A stretch of 64,000 nucleotides of DNA, taken from contig NC_087066.1 in assembly GCF_963678635.1 (NCBI RefSeq), positions 52,842,312 to 52,906,311 on the forward strand, written 5' to 3'. Shown here in pieces: positions 54,033-64,000 of the stretch. The translations under genes were made by a program, and so were the position numbers. Source of the stretch: Symsagittifera roscoffensis. Taxonomy: Eukaryota > Xenacoelomorpha > Acoela > Convolutidae. The notes under the pieces were generated by a model. That model made no database searches, was not told the DNA's origin, and saw only the letters and a program-made list of their open reading frames with translations. Within the stretch, counting starts at the first letter, position 1, and each line of letters opens with the position of its first letter.

Positions 54033-54168
54033 TTGTTTTTATAGATTTTTTCTTATTTTTTCTCGGTCATTTCTCAGGCTGAATTCACAATTATCATTGG
54101 AACTATTTGAGGAAACTTTTCCATCGAAATTTAACATTCAAATTAGGTTTTAATTGTAGTTTTTTATA

Positions 54169-54305
54169 TCCAACAGTTCGTGATATGTTACAGTAGATGG
54201 TAATTTTGATAACTATTTGAGTATAATACATGTTTTAAATCCAAAAATTCGTGATATGTTACAGTAGATGGTAATTTTGATAACTATTTGAGTACAACAC
54301 AAGTG
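54169..54305. repeat. ~70-bp tandem duplication upstream of the SAXO-like exon
   Basis: TTCGTGATATGTTACAGTAG and the DNA after it (GATGGTAATTTTGATAACTA) occur twice, starting at about 54177 and 54248. Confidence 0.85.
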
Positions 54306-54443
54306 TTAATGAGCTATTTTACTTGAATCTGCAACTTATTACAATATATCACCCAAAATTTTTGGCCGCTTTTTGTTTTCTTTTTTTTTTGCATTGGAAA
54401 TGATACCAACCTACATTTCACCTCTACTCAATTTTGCTTCCAG

Positions 54444-56704
54444 GCGATTTGGACTTAAGAAGCAGTATGACAGAAGGAAGGGTTTGAATGGTAAAGATGA
54501 GAGGCAATGGGCCCCGGAGGACTTAGAAACTGACTACGAGAGGACATACAAAGCCCACTACAACTACCCCCTTAGGGCCAGCAGACGACCTTTTCTCACC
54601 CCTAGAGACTCGCATCCGCCCAGGGGAGATTTTGTCACTCAAACTGCGATGGATTTTGTGCCGAAACCGGTGCATCCGATCGAATTAGTCAAAAAAGTAA
54701 GCACCTGGTAATCCTAGTTTTGACCTGTTAGCCTATTCTCAATTACAATTGGACAGCGTGAATTAATTTATCGTAATAAATTTGCCTGATTGAGGAAATG
54801 AAAAAAAAACCTGAGCCTTTACAGAAATTTACAAAACTCAAATTATAAGTCAAGTTTTCCCGATTTTTTTAATATTGAGGCTCCTATTTGTTGCAACAAT
54901 CTGATAATATTCTTCATCCGTTTTTATAGTCCTTTTTAGACGTTATTATTTTTCAGCTGCATTCTTGTGAACGGTTTGTTCTATATTTTATCATTATATC
55001 TTCCATCTTCTCATGTAATTGAAAAGACATTCTTATTGAGTCACTTTTTTGACGATTTCGATGAAATTATAGAAAAAAGGATTATTTTGCGTTTCTACGC
55101 TTTTGCGATTATATTACCTAAACAGGTTATAGGTTTTTTTCAGGCAAACAAATTATCTAACAGAATTATTGAATCATTTCGAATGTTTGACTAATAAAAA
55201 TTCAAAATCCTCTTCGTCTTCGTCGGCAAAATTGGTCTAGCAGTAATTTCTATGTCAGGGACATTTTAATGATTGGAGTAATTTTCATTATAAGTAAGTG
55301 TACTTTTGATTTATTCCTGTGATTTTTAAATTTACCAGCGCTGATTTTATGTGAATTATTTGTGAAAATTTTTTGGCTTAAAAAGTTTATTCGGTTTAAA
55401 TGTTTTCGGCTTATATTATATCAGCTTTGTCACCTAATATTGCGTTCTTTGGAAGAACAATAGATTTTCTATCTTTTTGTGCTTGCCGAATGTGTGGATA
55501 TTCAAATCTTTGGAGGTCAAACATTTTTTATGACAACAGTTCGTTTTTCGTTTCAGCTGGCGTCTACTCAACTTTTGTCGGCTTCATTGCCGCTTGATAA
55601 ATTTTCTTTTATGTTTAATTAATGATGATAATTTTTTTCGGCATGGTTTCCTCAAATTAAACATCATTCGAAACACATACATGAAGTTTTTTTTACATGT
55701 AGTTTTCTCGACAATTTTATTCATTGTAGGTTCTTTCAATCAACTCAATGGCTTGCGTTTCATTTTTGGTGTGGCAAATGGTGCCAAGTTCCGCTTCGCC
55801 TGTTTCTCATGCTTGTAAAGCTTTTACGTCGCTACCGCTCAATAAAAAAGGAGTGAAATATTGATTCGGTGATCTTGGGTTGATTATATTCAAAAGAGAT
55901 TATATTCAAGAGGCTGGCTCAAATGCTAATTTGGCATATCTAATGGGCGTTTTGTTTATTTTATTAAATTAAATGTTTTATTCTGTGTCCAACCTTATTT
56001 CAATATTTAAAAAAATAATTTGAGGGCCAATTTGAGCTATGAGGTTCTGTTCGCTTAACCCTTGCCCATACTTTTGTTAAATTCCCTGCAATAAGTCTAA
56101 CTAACAGTTTCACATCTTAGTTGAAGTGTAAAAACAAAAAAAATTCTGATGATTCTGGAAGGATCTTGTTAACTATTCTCCCCCTTTGGACCATGTTAAC
56201 TATTTCCCCCTATGCATGTTTTATTTTTGACAATCATTTCTCTATAAAATATGCATTTCAAAGAAGTCAAAAAGTTATAGGGTTTTCATTTTCGCGCGTT
56301 CGTATTTGTATTACTCACTATTTATATAATAAAACATAAAAAGTTTTAATTAAATATATTGGCTTATTAAGTTGAATTTCTGAAAATCGAAATGGGGGGG
56401 GGGTGGCTGGGGGATAGTTAACAAGATCCTTCTGGGATCCTTAAAATGTCAAAATGATTTGCAGGCTGACAACACTTACCGCCCTGGCTCGACCAAAGTG
56501 GAAGGTCAAAGCCAGTACATGTACGACTACCCGGCCAAGAGGTCAGACGTGCACTTCGCCAAGCGACCAGACCTGGTACCGGCGGGGGCCAAGATCAAAG
56601 CCAAGTTCGACGACAGGACCATGCACAAGGAGCACTACAAGGCCTGGGTGGGAAGGGAGTCGGACAAACTGCAGTTTAGAGAATTGGATCCAGTTGCACG
56701 TTAG
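54444..56704 (+). CDS. SAXO-like axonemal microtubule stabiliser, two C-terminal exons
   Basis: Exon 54444-54696 (acceptor TTTTGCTTCCAG, donor GTAAGC) and exon 56465-56704 (acceptor ATTTGCAG, stop TAG) join in phase 0 to about 164 residues. The protein is rich in spaced Tyr/Arg/Pro motifs. RTMHKEHYKAW, YMYDYPAKRSDVHFAKRPD, RTYKAHYNYPL and TQTAMDFVPKPVHPIE resemble the Mn repeats of SAXO/FAM154 proteins, which bind microtubules of cilia and centrioles. The first exon starts in phase 2, so at least one upstream exon is missing; none is clearly identifiable. A foldback MITE sits 35 bp before the last exon. Other small axonemal proteins use similar repeats, so the family name is likely, not proven. 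Confidence 0.68.
56161..56429. mobile_element. Foldback MITE (family E), copy 2
   Basis: It begins GGATCTTGTTAACTATTCTC and ends GGGGATAGTTAACAAGATCC. It shares the interior (CATTTTCGCGCGTTCGTATTT) with 16470-16759. It lies 35 bp before the last SAXO-like exon. Confidence 0.75.
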
Positions 56705-57631
56705 TGATGTTGTTCTTTTTTATTTCCCGAAGGGGCGCGCCATGACAGCTTGACCCGAGTCTTTGGAACTTCGGCTGGCCAAAAGCCGCAGGTTTATTAG
56801 GATAAATTCAGTCCGGTTTTTGGGGCAATTAAAAAGATGAATGTTAAAGTATGGGGAGCACTTTAGTGATCAGTGATATTCATTCTTTCTTTATTCATAT
56901 AGACAGAGGTGTTCTTTGTTCTCAGAGGTGTTCGTTGATACATCTTCGAGTTTGTTGCTGAGTATATTCTTAGGCTGTTTCTCGTTATTCAATGGGGTTG
57001 CTTTGTTTCAGATTGTTAATTGCTATGCTTTGTTACCGTGGACTTCTTCGGTTATTAGTCATCATAAAAGGTTCGAACCAGTAAAAATCATTAGAGCTTT
57101 TTTTCTCCTCTGCAAGTAGACCTTTCAATGGGTACAGATCCTCGGCAAGTCGACCCTCGATCAGTATAGATCCTTCAACAATTCGTGTATTATTTCAGGG
57201 TTCGATAGTAAACCATCTGAGGACAAAAAACTCATTCCAAACTTTGTATCATGTTAAGCAGCTTCAAATTCTTTTGCAAACTTTTTGTACATTTTTTTCT
57301 ACGTTTTTCTAAACTGGTGTTTCTCCAAGCCATGCAACTAATTTTATCATTTCTGCGACACTTTTGAATCAGTAGGCTACATTAGTATTAGAATCCCAAG
57401 TGTTTTGACATTTGATTAGTAATAAGCTAACACAGTTGATCCTTTTTTAATTCATCAATTGAACCAAAAAAATCTATGCGTTTCATGGAACGATATAATA
57501 ATTTAAATCCCACTTCAAAAATATTCCAACTCGAATTACTTTGCTAGGTTTTTGAAATGCATATTTTATACGCAATTTGTTTTTAATACATTCTAACTTG
57601 CAAAATTTTTACATGCAAAGTTTGAGTTTTG

Positions 57632-57914
57632 TGCATTATAAAGCTCCTGAATTTTTTCCGCTTTCTCCCTCGTATTTGCGAGGCTGCAGTTTTGCTTGTT
57701 TTGAAATCTAGTTTGTATGTTGGTTGTAATTTACCAACTAAATTAGTTTTGCTTCTATTTTTTTTCTGCTTTAGTGCATTATAAAGCTCCTGAAGTTTTT
57801 CTGCTTTCTCGCTCGTATTTGCGAGGCTGCAGCTTTGCCTGTGTTGAAATTTAGTTTGTATGTTGGTTGTAATTTACGAACTAAATTTGTTTTGCTTCTA
57901 TTTTTTTTTGCTTT
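57632..57914. repeat. Tandem duplication of a ~143-bp unit
   Basis: GTGCATTATAAAGCTCCTGA starts a unit at 57631 and again at 57774. Both run on through TCGTATTTGCGAGGCTGCAG and TTTGTATGTTGGTTGTAATT. The two units are about 90% alike by eye, so the event is fairly recent. Confidence 0.85.
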
Positions 57915-58260
57915 AATCCAGCCTAATAAGTTTTGGCCTATACTATATCGGCTTAAAAGCCTCATATTGCGTCGTTTGTTGAGAGAGAAACAACTTTCAT
58001 GTAAGTGTGTGTTTGAGGGGAGGGGAATGTGGAAACATTTGTTTTTAAGTCTTTGAAGTTTTTTTCCGGCTTAAAGGGTTTCCGCTCATGTTTTCAACTT
58101 TGTTACCATTTGCTAAAGTTTTTTCTGATGCTAACTTTACATTCAAATGTGTAAGCAATGTTTGAATTGAAAGCCAGCTTCATACATTTTGATAAATCTA
58201 GGTTTTTGGACATTTTCGGAATTTGTGTGATAATTTTTTCGACGTACTGGTTTTCTTGTA

Positions 58261-58305
58261 TTGTATCGCGAAGTGGTGCGAAGATCCGCTTCGCCTTTGT
58301 GTTAT
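58261..58305 (-). repeat. Family C repeat end
   Basis: Read on the minus strand it has GGCGAAGCGGATCTTCGCAC and CACTTCGCGATACAA, matching blocks at 14364-14400 and 15559-15597. Confidence 0.5.
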
Positions 58306-58307
58306 TT

Positions 58308-58806
58308 TATTGTTCCGAATTTTGATACAAAAATAACTGAATATTCGTGCTCGGGTTGGGTTTTTTCTTCAGACAAATTTCGACTTTTTAACTAGCCATT
58401 TTTGACGGAATTTTTTTATATCAATCGAAAGCTATTGTTGTCCTGCGCTTAAATTTGAAAAAATATTTCACCTGTGATCATTTTTCGTACAGTTATGGGG
58501 GTTTAAAGATTGCCAATTTGGGACAAATAACGCGCTATATATTTCGCGCTATTAACGCGTGAGCGGAGGTTTATTCCGTCTTAGAAATCGTTCCAAATTG
58601 GTTGAAAGAAGCGTATTTACCATAATATATATACAAGGAGCGAAATCTATTCTTTTGTACTTTATAAGGCGTGTGGGGGGATGATTTTCATAAAGAATTT
58701 CAAACATTTCATTTTATTACATTTAATTTTTTTATGTTATTACAGCACGATAGACCTTAAAAGGCAGTCGGAACATTCTCTTCGCCCAGATACGAGTAGT
58801 CTTGTT
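58308..58806 (+). mobile_element. Family A hairpin-ended element, copy 5
   Basis: It starts TATTGTTCCGAATTTTGATA, has the core ATTTCGCGCTATTAACGCGT, and ends CAGATACGAGTAGTCTTGTT. The end hairpin near 58780 has decayed. Confidence 0.7.
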
Positions 58807-59299
58807 AAGTATTTAGACAAATTTCATAGTATACGCATTTTGAATGTATAAAACATTGGACAGTCTAAATATTTGATTTTTCGTCTCTTTTAAACGATTC
58901 AATTATATGATTTTTGCCAAACGAAATTAGGCATATTATTTTGAAGAAAAGTTCAAGTTCAAAAACGCCGAATTTCAACCATGGCGATGTTTAAACTCGT
59001 TTTTGTGTTTGTAGAGAGGAATTTCCGTTGAGAGAAAACCTATTTCTGGAGAATAAATTTAAATAATCTATTATATATTTAAATGCTCGCCATGTTTTAG
59101 CTTTTTAAACGCATTATTTTTTGCATGTTTAACAAAAGAATTTTTTCACGTTTAAGCTATATCGTATATTGCAATGGTTAAGATTTTTCGATTTTCTAAT
59201 TTGAATTCAGTGTTATTTCACCAAGTTTGAAATTAGCAACCCAATATTTGGATGCTGCCAGGGCTTCACCAATTGTTGCGATTTTGGCCTCCATAAATC

Positions 59300-60420
59300 A
59301 GTAACCAAATCTTTTTAGTTTACGAGATACGGCAATTTTCGAGATTTTTCAAAAATTTCTAGAAAACGTGACTTCAAAAAATTTCACACAATTTGAAATT
59401 TTGAAGCGAGGGTATTCTCAGGGGTGGGGAATTTTGCCTCCAAAATTCACTCCTCAATTCCTTGTAGTTTTCGAGATTTGACGTTTCTTATGATTTTTTG
59501 AAAAAAAATTTTCAAAAAAACAGACTTAAAAAAATCAAAAGTTTTAAAGATCTCAATCATGTATTTGGAAACTCAGATGTTGCTCTCAGGGGTAGCGAAT
59601 AGCCTTGCCTTTAAATATGACTGCTCAAATCCTTGTACTTTTCGAGATATGACGTTTTCTGTGATTTTTTCAGAAAACCTAAATTTATTTTTCTTCAAAA
59701 TTTGATATTTTTGTTATGGCGGCTGTCAGAGTACTCTCAGGGTCTCTGGGGTTGTGTATCTTGTCTTCAAATTTGACTGCTCAATTCCTTGTAGTTTTCG
59801 AGATATGACGTGTTTTATGATATCTTTTTAGTTTTTCAGAACACTTGGATATTAAAAAGTTCAAAAGATTTGAATTTCTCAACCTTGTAGTTGGGTTTTG
59901 TAAGGGTACTGTCAGGAGTTTCGTGTTGCAAATTTTGCGTTCCAATGCGACTGCTCCAATGCTTTCAGTTTCTGAGATGTGACATTTGTTGTGTTTTTTT
60001 TTTGTTGTTCAAAGATTTTATAAATTTTCTTATGTTCCCATCTCTGTAGTGAGGCTTTATCAGGGCACTCCTAGGGGTTGCAAGTTTTTCCTTTAAATTT
60101 GACTGCTTAAATCCTCGCAGTTTTCGAGATATGACCCTTTAATGAGTTTTTCAAAAGAAAATTCAGAAAACCTAAATTTAATTTAAATTCAGAAAGCCTA
60201 AGGTTTTTCAAAAATATAATCAGAAAATTTCAATTTGAATTTTCTCAAAATTCGAAGTTCTCGACCCTGTAGTTGACTACTGTCAGTACCCTCAGAAGTT
60301 GCAAATCTTGCGCCCAAATTTGACTGCTCAATTGCTTTTAGTTTCCGAGATGTGAGGTTTTTCTGTCATTTTAAAAATTTTCAACAAACTTTGATAAAAA
60401 ATCACAAAATTGTATGGTTT
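59300..60420. repeat. Diverged minisatellite of ~165-bp units
   Basis: The block GACTGCTCAATTCCTTGTAG followed by TTTTCGAGATATGACGTTTT recurs with changes at about 59450, 59620, 59786, 59958, 60101 and 60322. Each is preceded by a CTCAGGGGTTGCAAATTTTG-like block. No ORF is kept. It lies downstream of the FAM120-like gene. Confidence 0.8.
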
Positions 60421-60690
60421 TTCAAAACTTGAATTGAAATAAACTTGACTAACTTTACAAAATTTGAAATTGCCAACCCTGTAATTGCCAACCCTGTCAG
60501 AGGACACTCAAAGGATGCAAATATTTTCTCCAATATATACCGTTTTTTATGACTGTCATAAATTCGAAGCACCGGAGGTGCGTTACACGCTAGTATTATT
60601 TAAACGAATCACATGTATCTTTCCGTATATATGATTTGCTTTCTTATATGACATGTTTAAATCTAGAAATATCAGGAATCGTGTTTGAAA

Positions 60691-62529
60691 CTATGTGAGC
60701 TTCAGTTTCAAGAAATCCAAAATGGGAGAAATGAGGACTTTGGCTTGTTCATTTTTGAGCAATTTATCTAAGCAATGTTCTCCCTTGAAGATTTTTTGGA
60801 ACATAACCCCGTCAAAGTTGTTTGAACGAGCGAACACACTTGGAGGAAAAAGCGGCCCTAACACTGAAACTAGACATGCCACTGTGTCTACACCACGTTC
60901 GAACAAAGTGCATACTTGGATGGCATCGTAGTCGGCACAGCGTTGGGGCTCGGAACTATCTGTGCAAAGTCCCAGATCAAGTACTATGAACATCCTTATA
61001 AACCAATCAACTACTGTTTTGTTAATGATCTTTTTCCCACAGTGCAAAAAATATAAGACAAGAGACGGAATAACATAGTCGGGCTTCATTTTCTGTAGCA
61101 ATTCTTCTGCGTCTGAGAAGAAAGTCGTATTGAAATGTTCACATCCTGTTATGGCCCAAAGTAATGTTTTAACTCTTAAAGATTTGAAATCAGCTTCTGT
61201 AGATGTAAAAAGCGCAAATAAGTCCACGTCGAAGGGAGGAAAAACTACAGGAACCTCAGTACCCTGTTTGACTGGATGTTCTGAATAAATTGCGAATTCA
61301 GCAACTGTTTTTCTCTCAGGTTTCTTCTCCTCGTGTTTGAGGAGTACGCCACAGTATCTTGAGATTATATCTCGGTATATTAACACAGTTTGCTTCAGTC
61401 CAGAATTGGGATCCTCAAACGCAGTGTCGAAACTTATCGATGAGTGCACTAAGATCTCCAAAGTGAGAGGCTCAACACTCTTGCTTGACATAAACGCATC
61501 AAGTAGCTGTTGGGATCCTTCACTCAATGTTTTATCTTGCTTAATTAATTGGGCGTTGTCGAATAAGTAAGTTTGCAAAGATATTTTGATGGATTTCCGC
61601 GTTTTTTCTATCGCTTTAACTCCGAACACCTCCGAGTTCAAAATGCGACTTATTTCATCAACGCTCATTCCCTTTTTTAGCTTCCCATTGATAACTTTGG
61701 CTACTGCAGGGATTAGTAAATGGTGTCTGGGATAACCGGGCCGGCTCCAGTGAGTGATTCGAAGATGGAAGGCTTTAAGATGCTCTTTAAGTAGAAGGTC
61801 ATTTCCGAGTAAAGTGGCCAGCACAGGTAGCCAATATGGGTCAAGTATGTGTTTTTCTGCCAGTCGAACACTGCTGTATGCTTTGGTGGTGAGTTCTGCC
61901 AAGTTCAAATGCTCTGCAGACAGATAGTAGTTGGCGGCGTTGTAAATGACAAAGTCGCTATCCTGTGACAATATAGCAACTACGTTTGAATTTTCCTTAG
62001 CATAAACAGCAATTTCTTCGTCGCACTCTTCCAAAGTGACAACAACTTTGCACTTGCAGATTTGGGACAGAACGTATCTCTCAAACATGTTCATTCCCGC
62101 AGGAAAGTAGAAACAATCGGGGTTCTCGTTGTCGTATTCCCCTTCCCAAATTTTAGTCATCGTGTCTTGAATATCATCGTAAAGTTGTATTTTTCGATTG
62201 AACCATTCGTTTCGCTTCTGAGCCATGACAGGTCCATCGAAAAAGAAAATTGGCTCAGCTCCTGTTTTTCTAAGTGATTCTACCAATTGAACAATCATTC
62301 TCTCGTGCTCAGCATACTGACATCCGTATACACCAGTCAAGTTACCCTTGCTGTAAATACGACGATACGCGCAGCAAGCATCAACCAAAATCAACGGTGG
62401 TTTTGAATCCGAAGTATGAATGGTACCACGTGAAAACTGTTCCACTATTTTTTTGATGTTTACCTCGAAGAATACTCCGCCGCCGCCGCAGTCTTTCTCC
62501 ATGTAAGATTGAAGTCCTTTCACTCCCAT
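60691..62529 (-). CDS. FAM120/asteroid-like protein with XPG-type N-terminal domain
   Basis: A single-exon ORF of 612 residues. It starts MGVKGLQSYMEKDC, the XPG/FEN1-type start, followed by LILVDACCAYRRIY (D50), EPIFFFDGPV (D98), LEECDEEIAVYA (E167, E168, D170-E172) and ILSQDSDFVIYN (D190, D192). These match the acidic metal-binding positions of structure-specific nucleases. NYYLSAEHLNL and LPVLATLLGNDLL are typical of FAM120 (constitutive coactivator of PPAR-gamma) and related asteroid proteins. It is shorter than vertebrate FAM120 (roughly 900-1100 residues) and lacks their long C-terminal tails. Vertebrate FAM120 proteins bind RNA and act as scaffolds. Whether this one cuts nucleic acid is open. 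The ATG at 62529 fits the conserved start. Confidence 0.85.
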   Translation of the reverse strand: MGVKGLQSYMEKDCGGGGVFFEVNIKKIVEQFSRGTIHTSDSKPPLILVDACCAYRRIYSKGNLTGVYGCQYAEHERMIVQLVESLRKTGAEPIFFFDGPVMAQKRNEWFNRKIQLYDDIQDTMTKIWEGEYDNENPDCFYFPAGMNMFERYVLSQICKCKVVVTLEECDEEIAVYAKENSNVVAILSQDSDFVIYNAANYYLSAEHLNLAELTTKAYSSVRLAEKHILDPYWLPVLATLLGNDLLLKEHLKAFHLRITHWSRPGYPRHHLLIPAVAKVINGKLKKGMSVDEISRILNSEVFGVKAIEKTRKSIKISLQTYLFDNAQLIKQDKTLSEGSQQLLDAFMSSKSVEPLTLEILVHSSISFDTAFEDPNSGLKQTVLIYRDIISRYCGVLLKHEEKKPERKTVAEFAIYSEHPVKQGTEVPVVFPPFDVDLFALFTSTEADFKSLRVKTLLWAITGCEHFNTTFFSDAEELLQKMKPDYVIPSLVLYFLHCGKKIINKTVVDWFIRMFIVLDLGLCTDSSEPQRCADYDAIQVCTLFERGVDTVACLVSVLGPLFPPSVFARSNNFDGVMFQKIFKGEHCLDKLLKNEQAKVLISPILDFLKLKLT

Positions 62530-63584
62530 TTTTTACAAACGGTCACAACAGGCCCCGGATTTAAGTTAACTAACTATTTCTGGCAAATTGTACGAAAGTA
62601 ACTAATCTAAAATAAGCGTTTGTTTTTGACTATTTTTTCAGAAATGCAGAAACAGTACATCAGTCAGCAAAAAGTATCCTAGCTAATACTTGATTTGTAT
62701 TTCTCAGAAATCAATTCTATGGCTTTAAACGGTAACTATGCGGTAACTTATGCTCCGGTTTTATGCGGTAACTTTTCCTAAATACGCGCTTTCCTTTTTA
62801 AACGTATATGCGCTAAAATATGCAGTGTTTTTCAAGCATATGTGGTAACAAAACATAACTGAATCCCTCATACGCGAAGGTCCGAATGCGCGAAAACAAA
62901 AATCAGCCAATCAGATTTCAGTAATCTAAAATTTGGAGAAAAAAAAACATTTCCAGGGACTGAGTATTGATATTGGCCGAATATAAAAACGGCAGAAATA
63001 TGCAAAATATTCAAATTGTCACTGACCACCGCCGAATTGGGACAAATTTCATATTTCAGGGATTCCACCATTCCAAGTTTATCATCCTCAAGATCTCGTA
63101 TGACATTAAAGATTATTACATCTATAAAGTGCGTTTCAAGTGCGAAACTTTCAACCATTGTGATAACGAGAAACTATTAACATAAATTTACGCACAAAAA
63201 ACATTAAAATCGAGGGTGCTAGATAAATAAGACGACATTACATTAAGACGACATGGCATTAAGACGACAAATGAGGGATAGAGAGAGAGAGAGAGAGTTA
63301 AAACGTATAAATTGAACTGCTCGAGTTTGTGCGAAATATTTTCATCAGAATGCAATTGGCGTATTTGTGTGCAGCGTCTTCTTAATGTAAGATCACCTAC
63401 GTTACTAGTTATGCTTGATTGTCCAATTCAAGCCTCCAAAAAGAATCTGCTTCGATGAAAAAGTTGCGGTTTTTTGTCCTGTGACGGTAGCAAAAATAAT
63501 CAAAAATTAACACTTTTCGGCAGCTTATTCCAAAACATGTTCAGACCATGTTCTTTGTTAAATATTGTTTTCAAATAAGCGCCT
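62530..63584. other. Intergenic, repeats only
   Basis: No gene is seen. It contains an AAGACGAC-type family G end (63210-63275) and a short GA run (63281-63297). Confidence 0.45.
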
Positions 63585-64000
63585 TTTTTGTTTGTTCAGT
63601 GAAAAAGGATCTGAACGAAAACCCGGGACTTAGGCATATTCGACCATCATAGTAAAATACAAAAACTGTAGTAACTCAGAGTAATTTTCAAAAAATACAA
63701 TAGAGAAAAATTAGGATACAAAAATTGAAACTATTTTTAACGTTGTTTTAGATTTTTTTGCAGAAATTTTCATTCAAAATGCTATGAAAAACTTTAAAAA
63801 CTCATTTAACTAGAGCAAATTTAAATTTTCAGAGCTTGAATAGTCTCATCTTTTTTCAAGAAAAAGCCAATTATACTCCTGCGCGATTGCTTTGTACGCT
63901 CTAGAATAGACTAAAAAATCCAAAATTCCAATTGGTTTTGCTTGACACTTCAAATTGGTAATGTCGTTCGAATCATGGCTGCAAGGGCTTTAATATGATA
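63585..64000 (+). repeat. Family F dispersed repeat, copy cut by window edge
   Basis: It runs parallel to 6740-7160. The last bases (AAGGGCTTTAATATGATA) match 7144-7161. It is truncated by the end of the window. Confidence 0.55.

Noticed and set aside
53869-54153. 94-codon plus-strand ORF
   Set aside because: It spans the end of a family A copy and AT-rich flank; no domain, and other family A copies do not keep the frame.

Overview
This window looks like AT-rich nuclear DNA from an animal (metazoan). Its genes have GT-AG introns, and it carries an axonemal dynein heavy chain, a SIX1/2-class homeobox gene, a FAM120/asteroid-type protein, a eukaryotic tRNA-Arg, tRNA-derived SINE-like copies and many short foldback transposons. 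The standard genetic code fits every gene. I cannot name the species. The presence of SIX1/2 and motile-cilium genes only says 'animal with cilia'.

Layout. Positions 3243-38128 on the minus strand hold the N-terminal third of one gene, an inner-arm dynein heavy chain of the DNAH6 type. I joined 21 exons by eye; together they give exactly 1475 in-frame codons, covering the stem and most of the linker. The chain ends just before the AAA1 motor module, which must lie beyond position 1 if the gene is complete. Its introns are very long (up to 11.6 kb) and full of repeats. They also hold other genes: a fucosyltransferase-like gene on the plus strand (9338-11372), a plus-strand tRNA-Arg(CCU) (23900-23971) and an intronless 243-residue ORF on the minus strand (662-1393).

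From 38.2 to 41 kb there is a long GA microsatellite and a second copy of a foldback element. From 41 to 46.7 kb there is a possible small plus-strand gene start, a decayed non-LTR retrotransposon and other repeats. The SIX homeobox gene (46732-47292, minus) ends right after its homeodomain. From 54.4 to 56.7 kb, two plus-strand exons encode the C-terminal part of a SAXO-like axonemal microtubule protein. From 57.6 to 60.5 kb there are tandem duplications and a diverged minisatellite. A single-exon FAM120-like gene (60691-62529, minus) follows, and the last 1.4 kb holds only repeats.

Functionally, DNAH6 and the SAXO-like gene both serve motile cilia. The other genes show no operon-like link. 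Much of the non-coding space is built from a few repeat families. The best defined are: family A, about 530 bp, with a hairpin near each end and six copies; a 416-418 bp foldback element with 8-9 bp target duplications; a 290 bp foldback element; a 123 bp hAT-like MITE; and two tRNA-derived SINE-like families. All exon boundaries are hand-made from splice signals, frame and recalled family similarity. No alignment or expression data were available.
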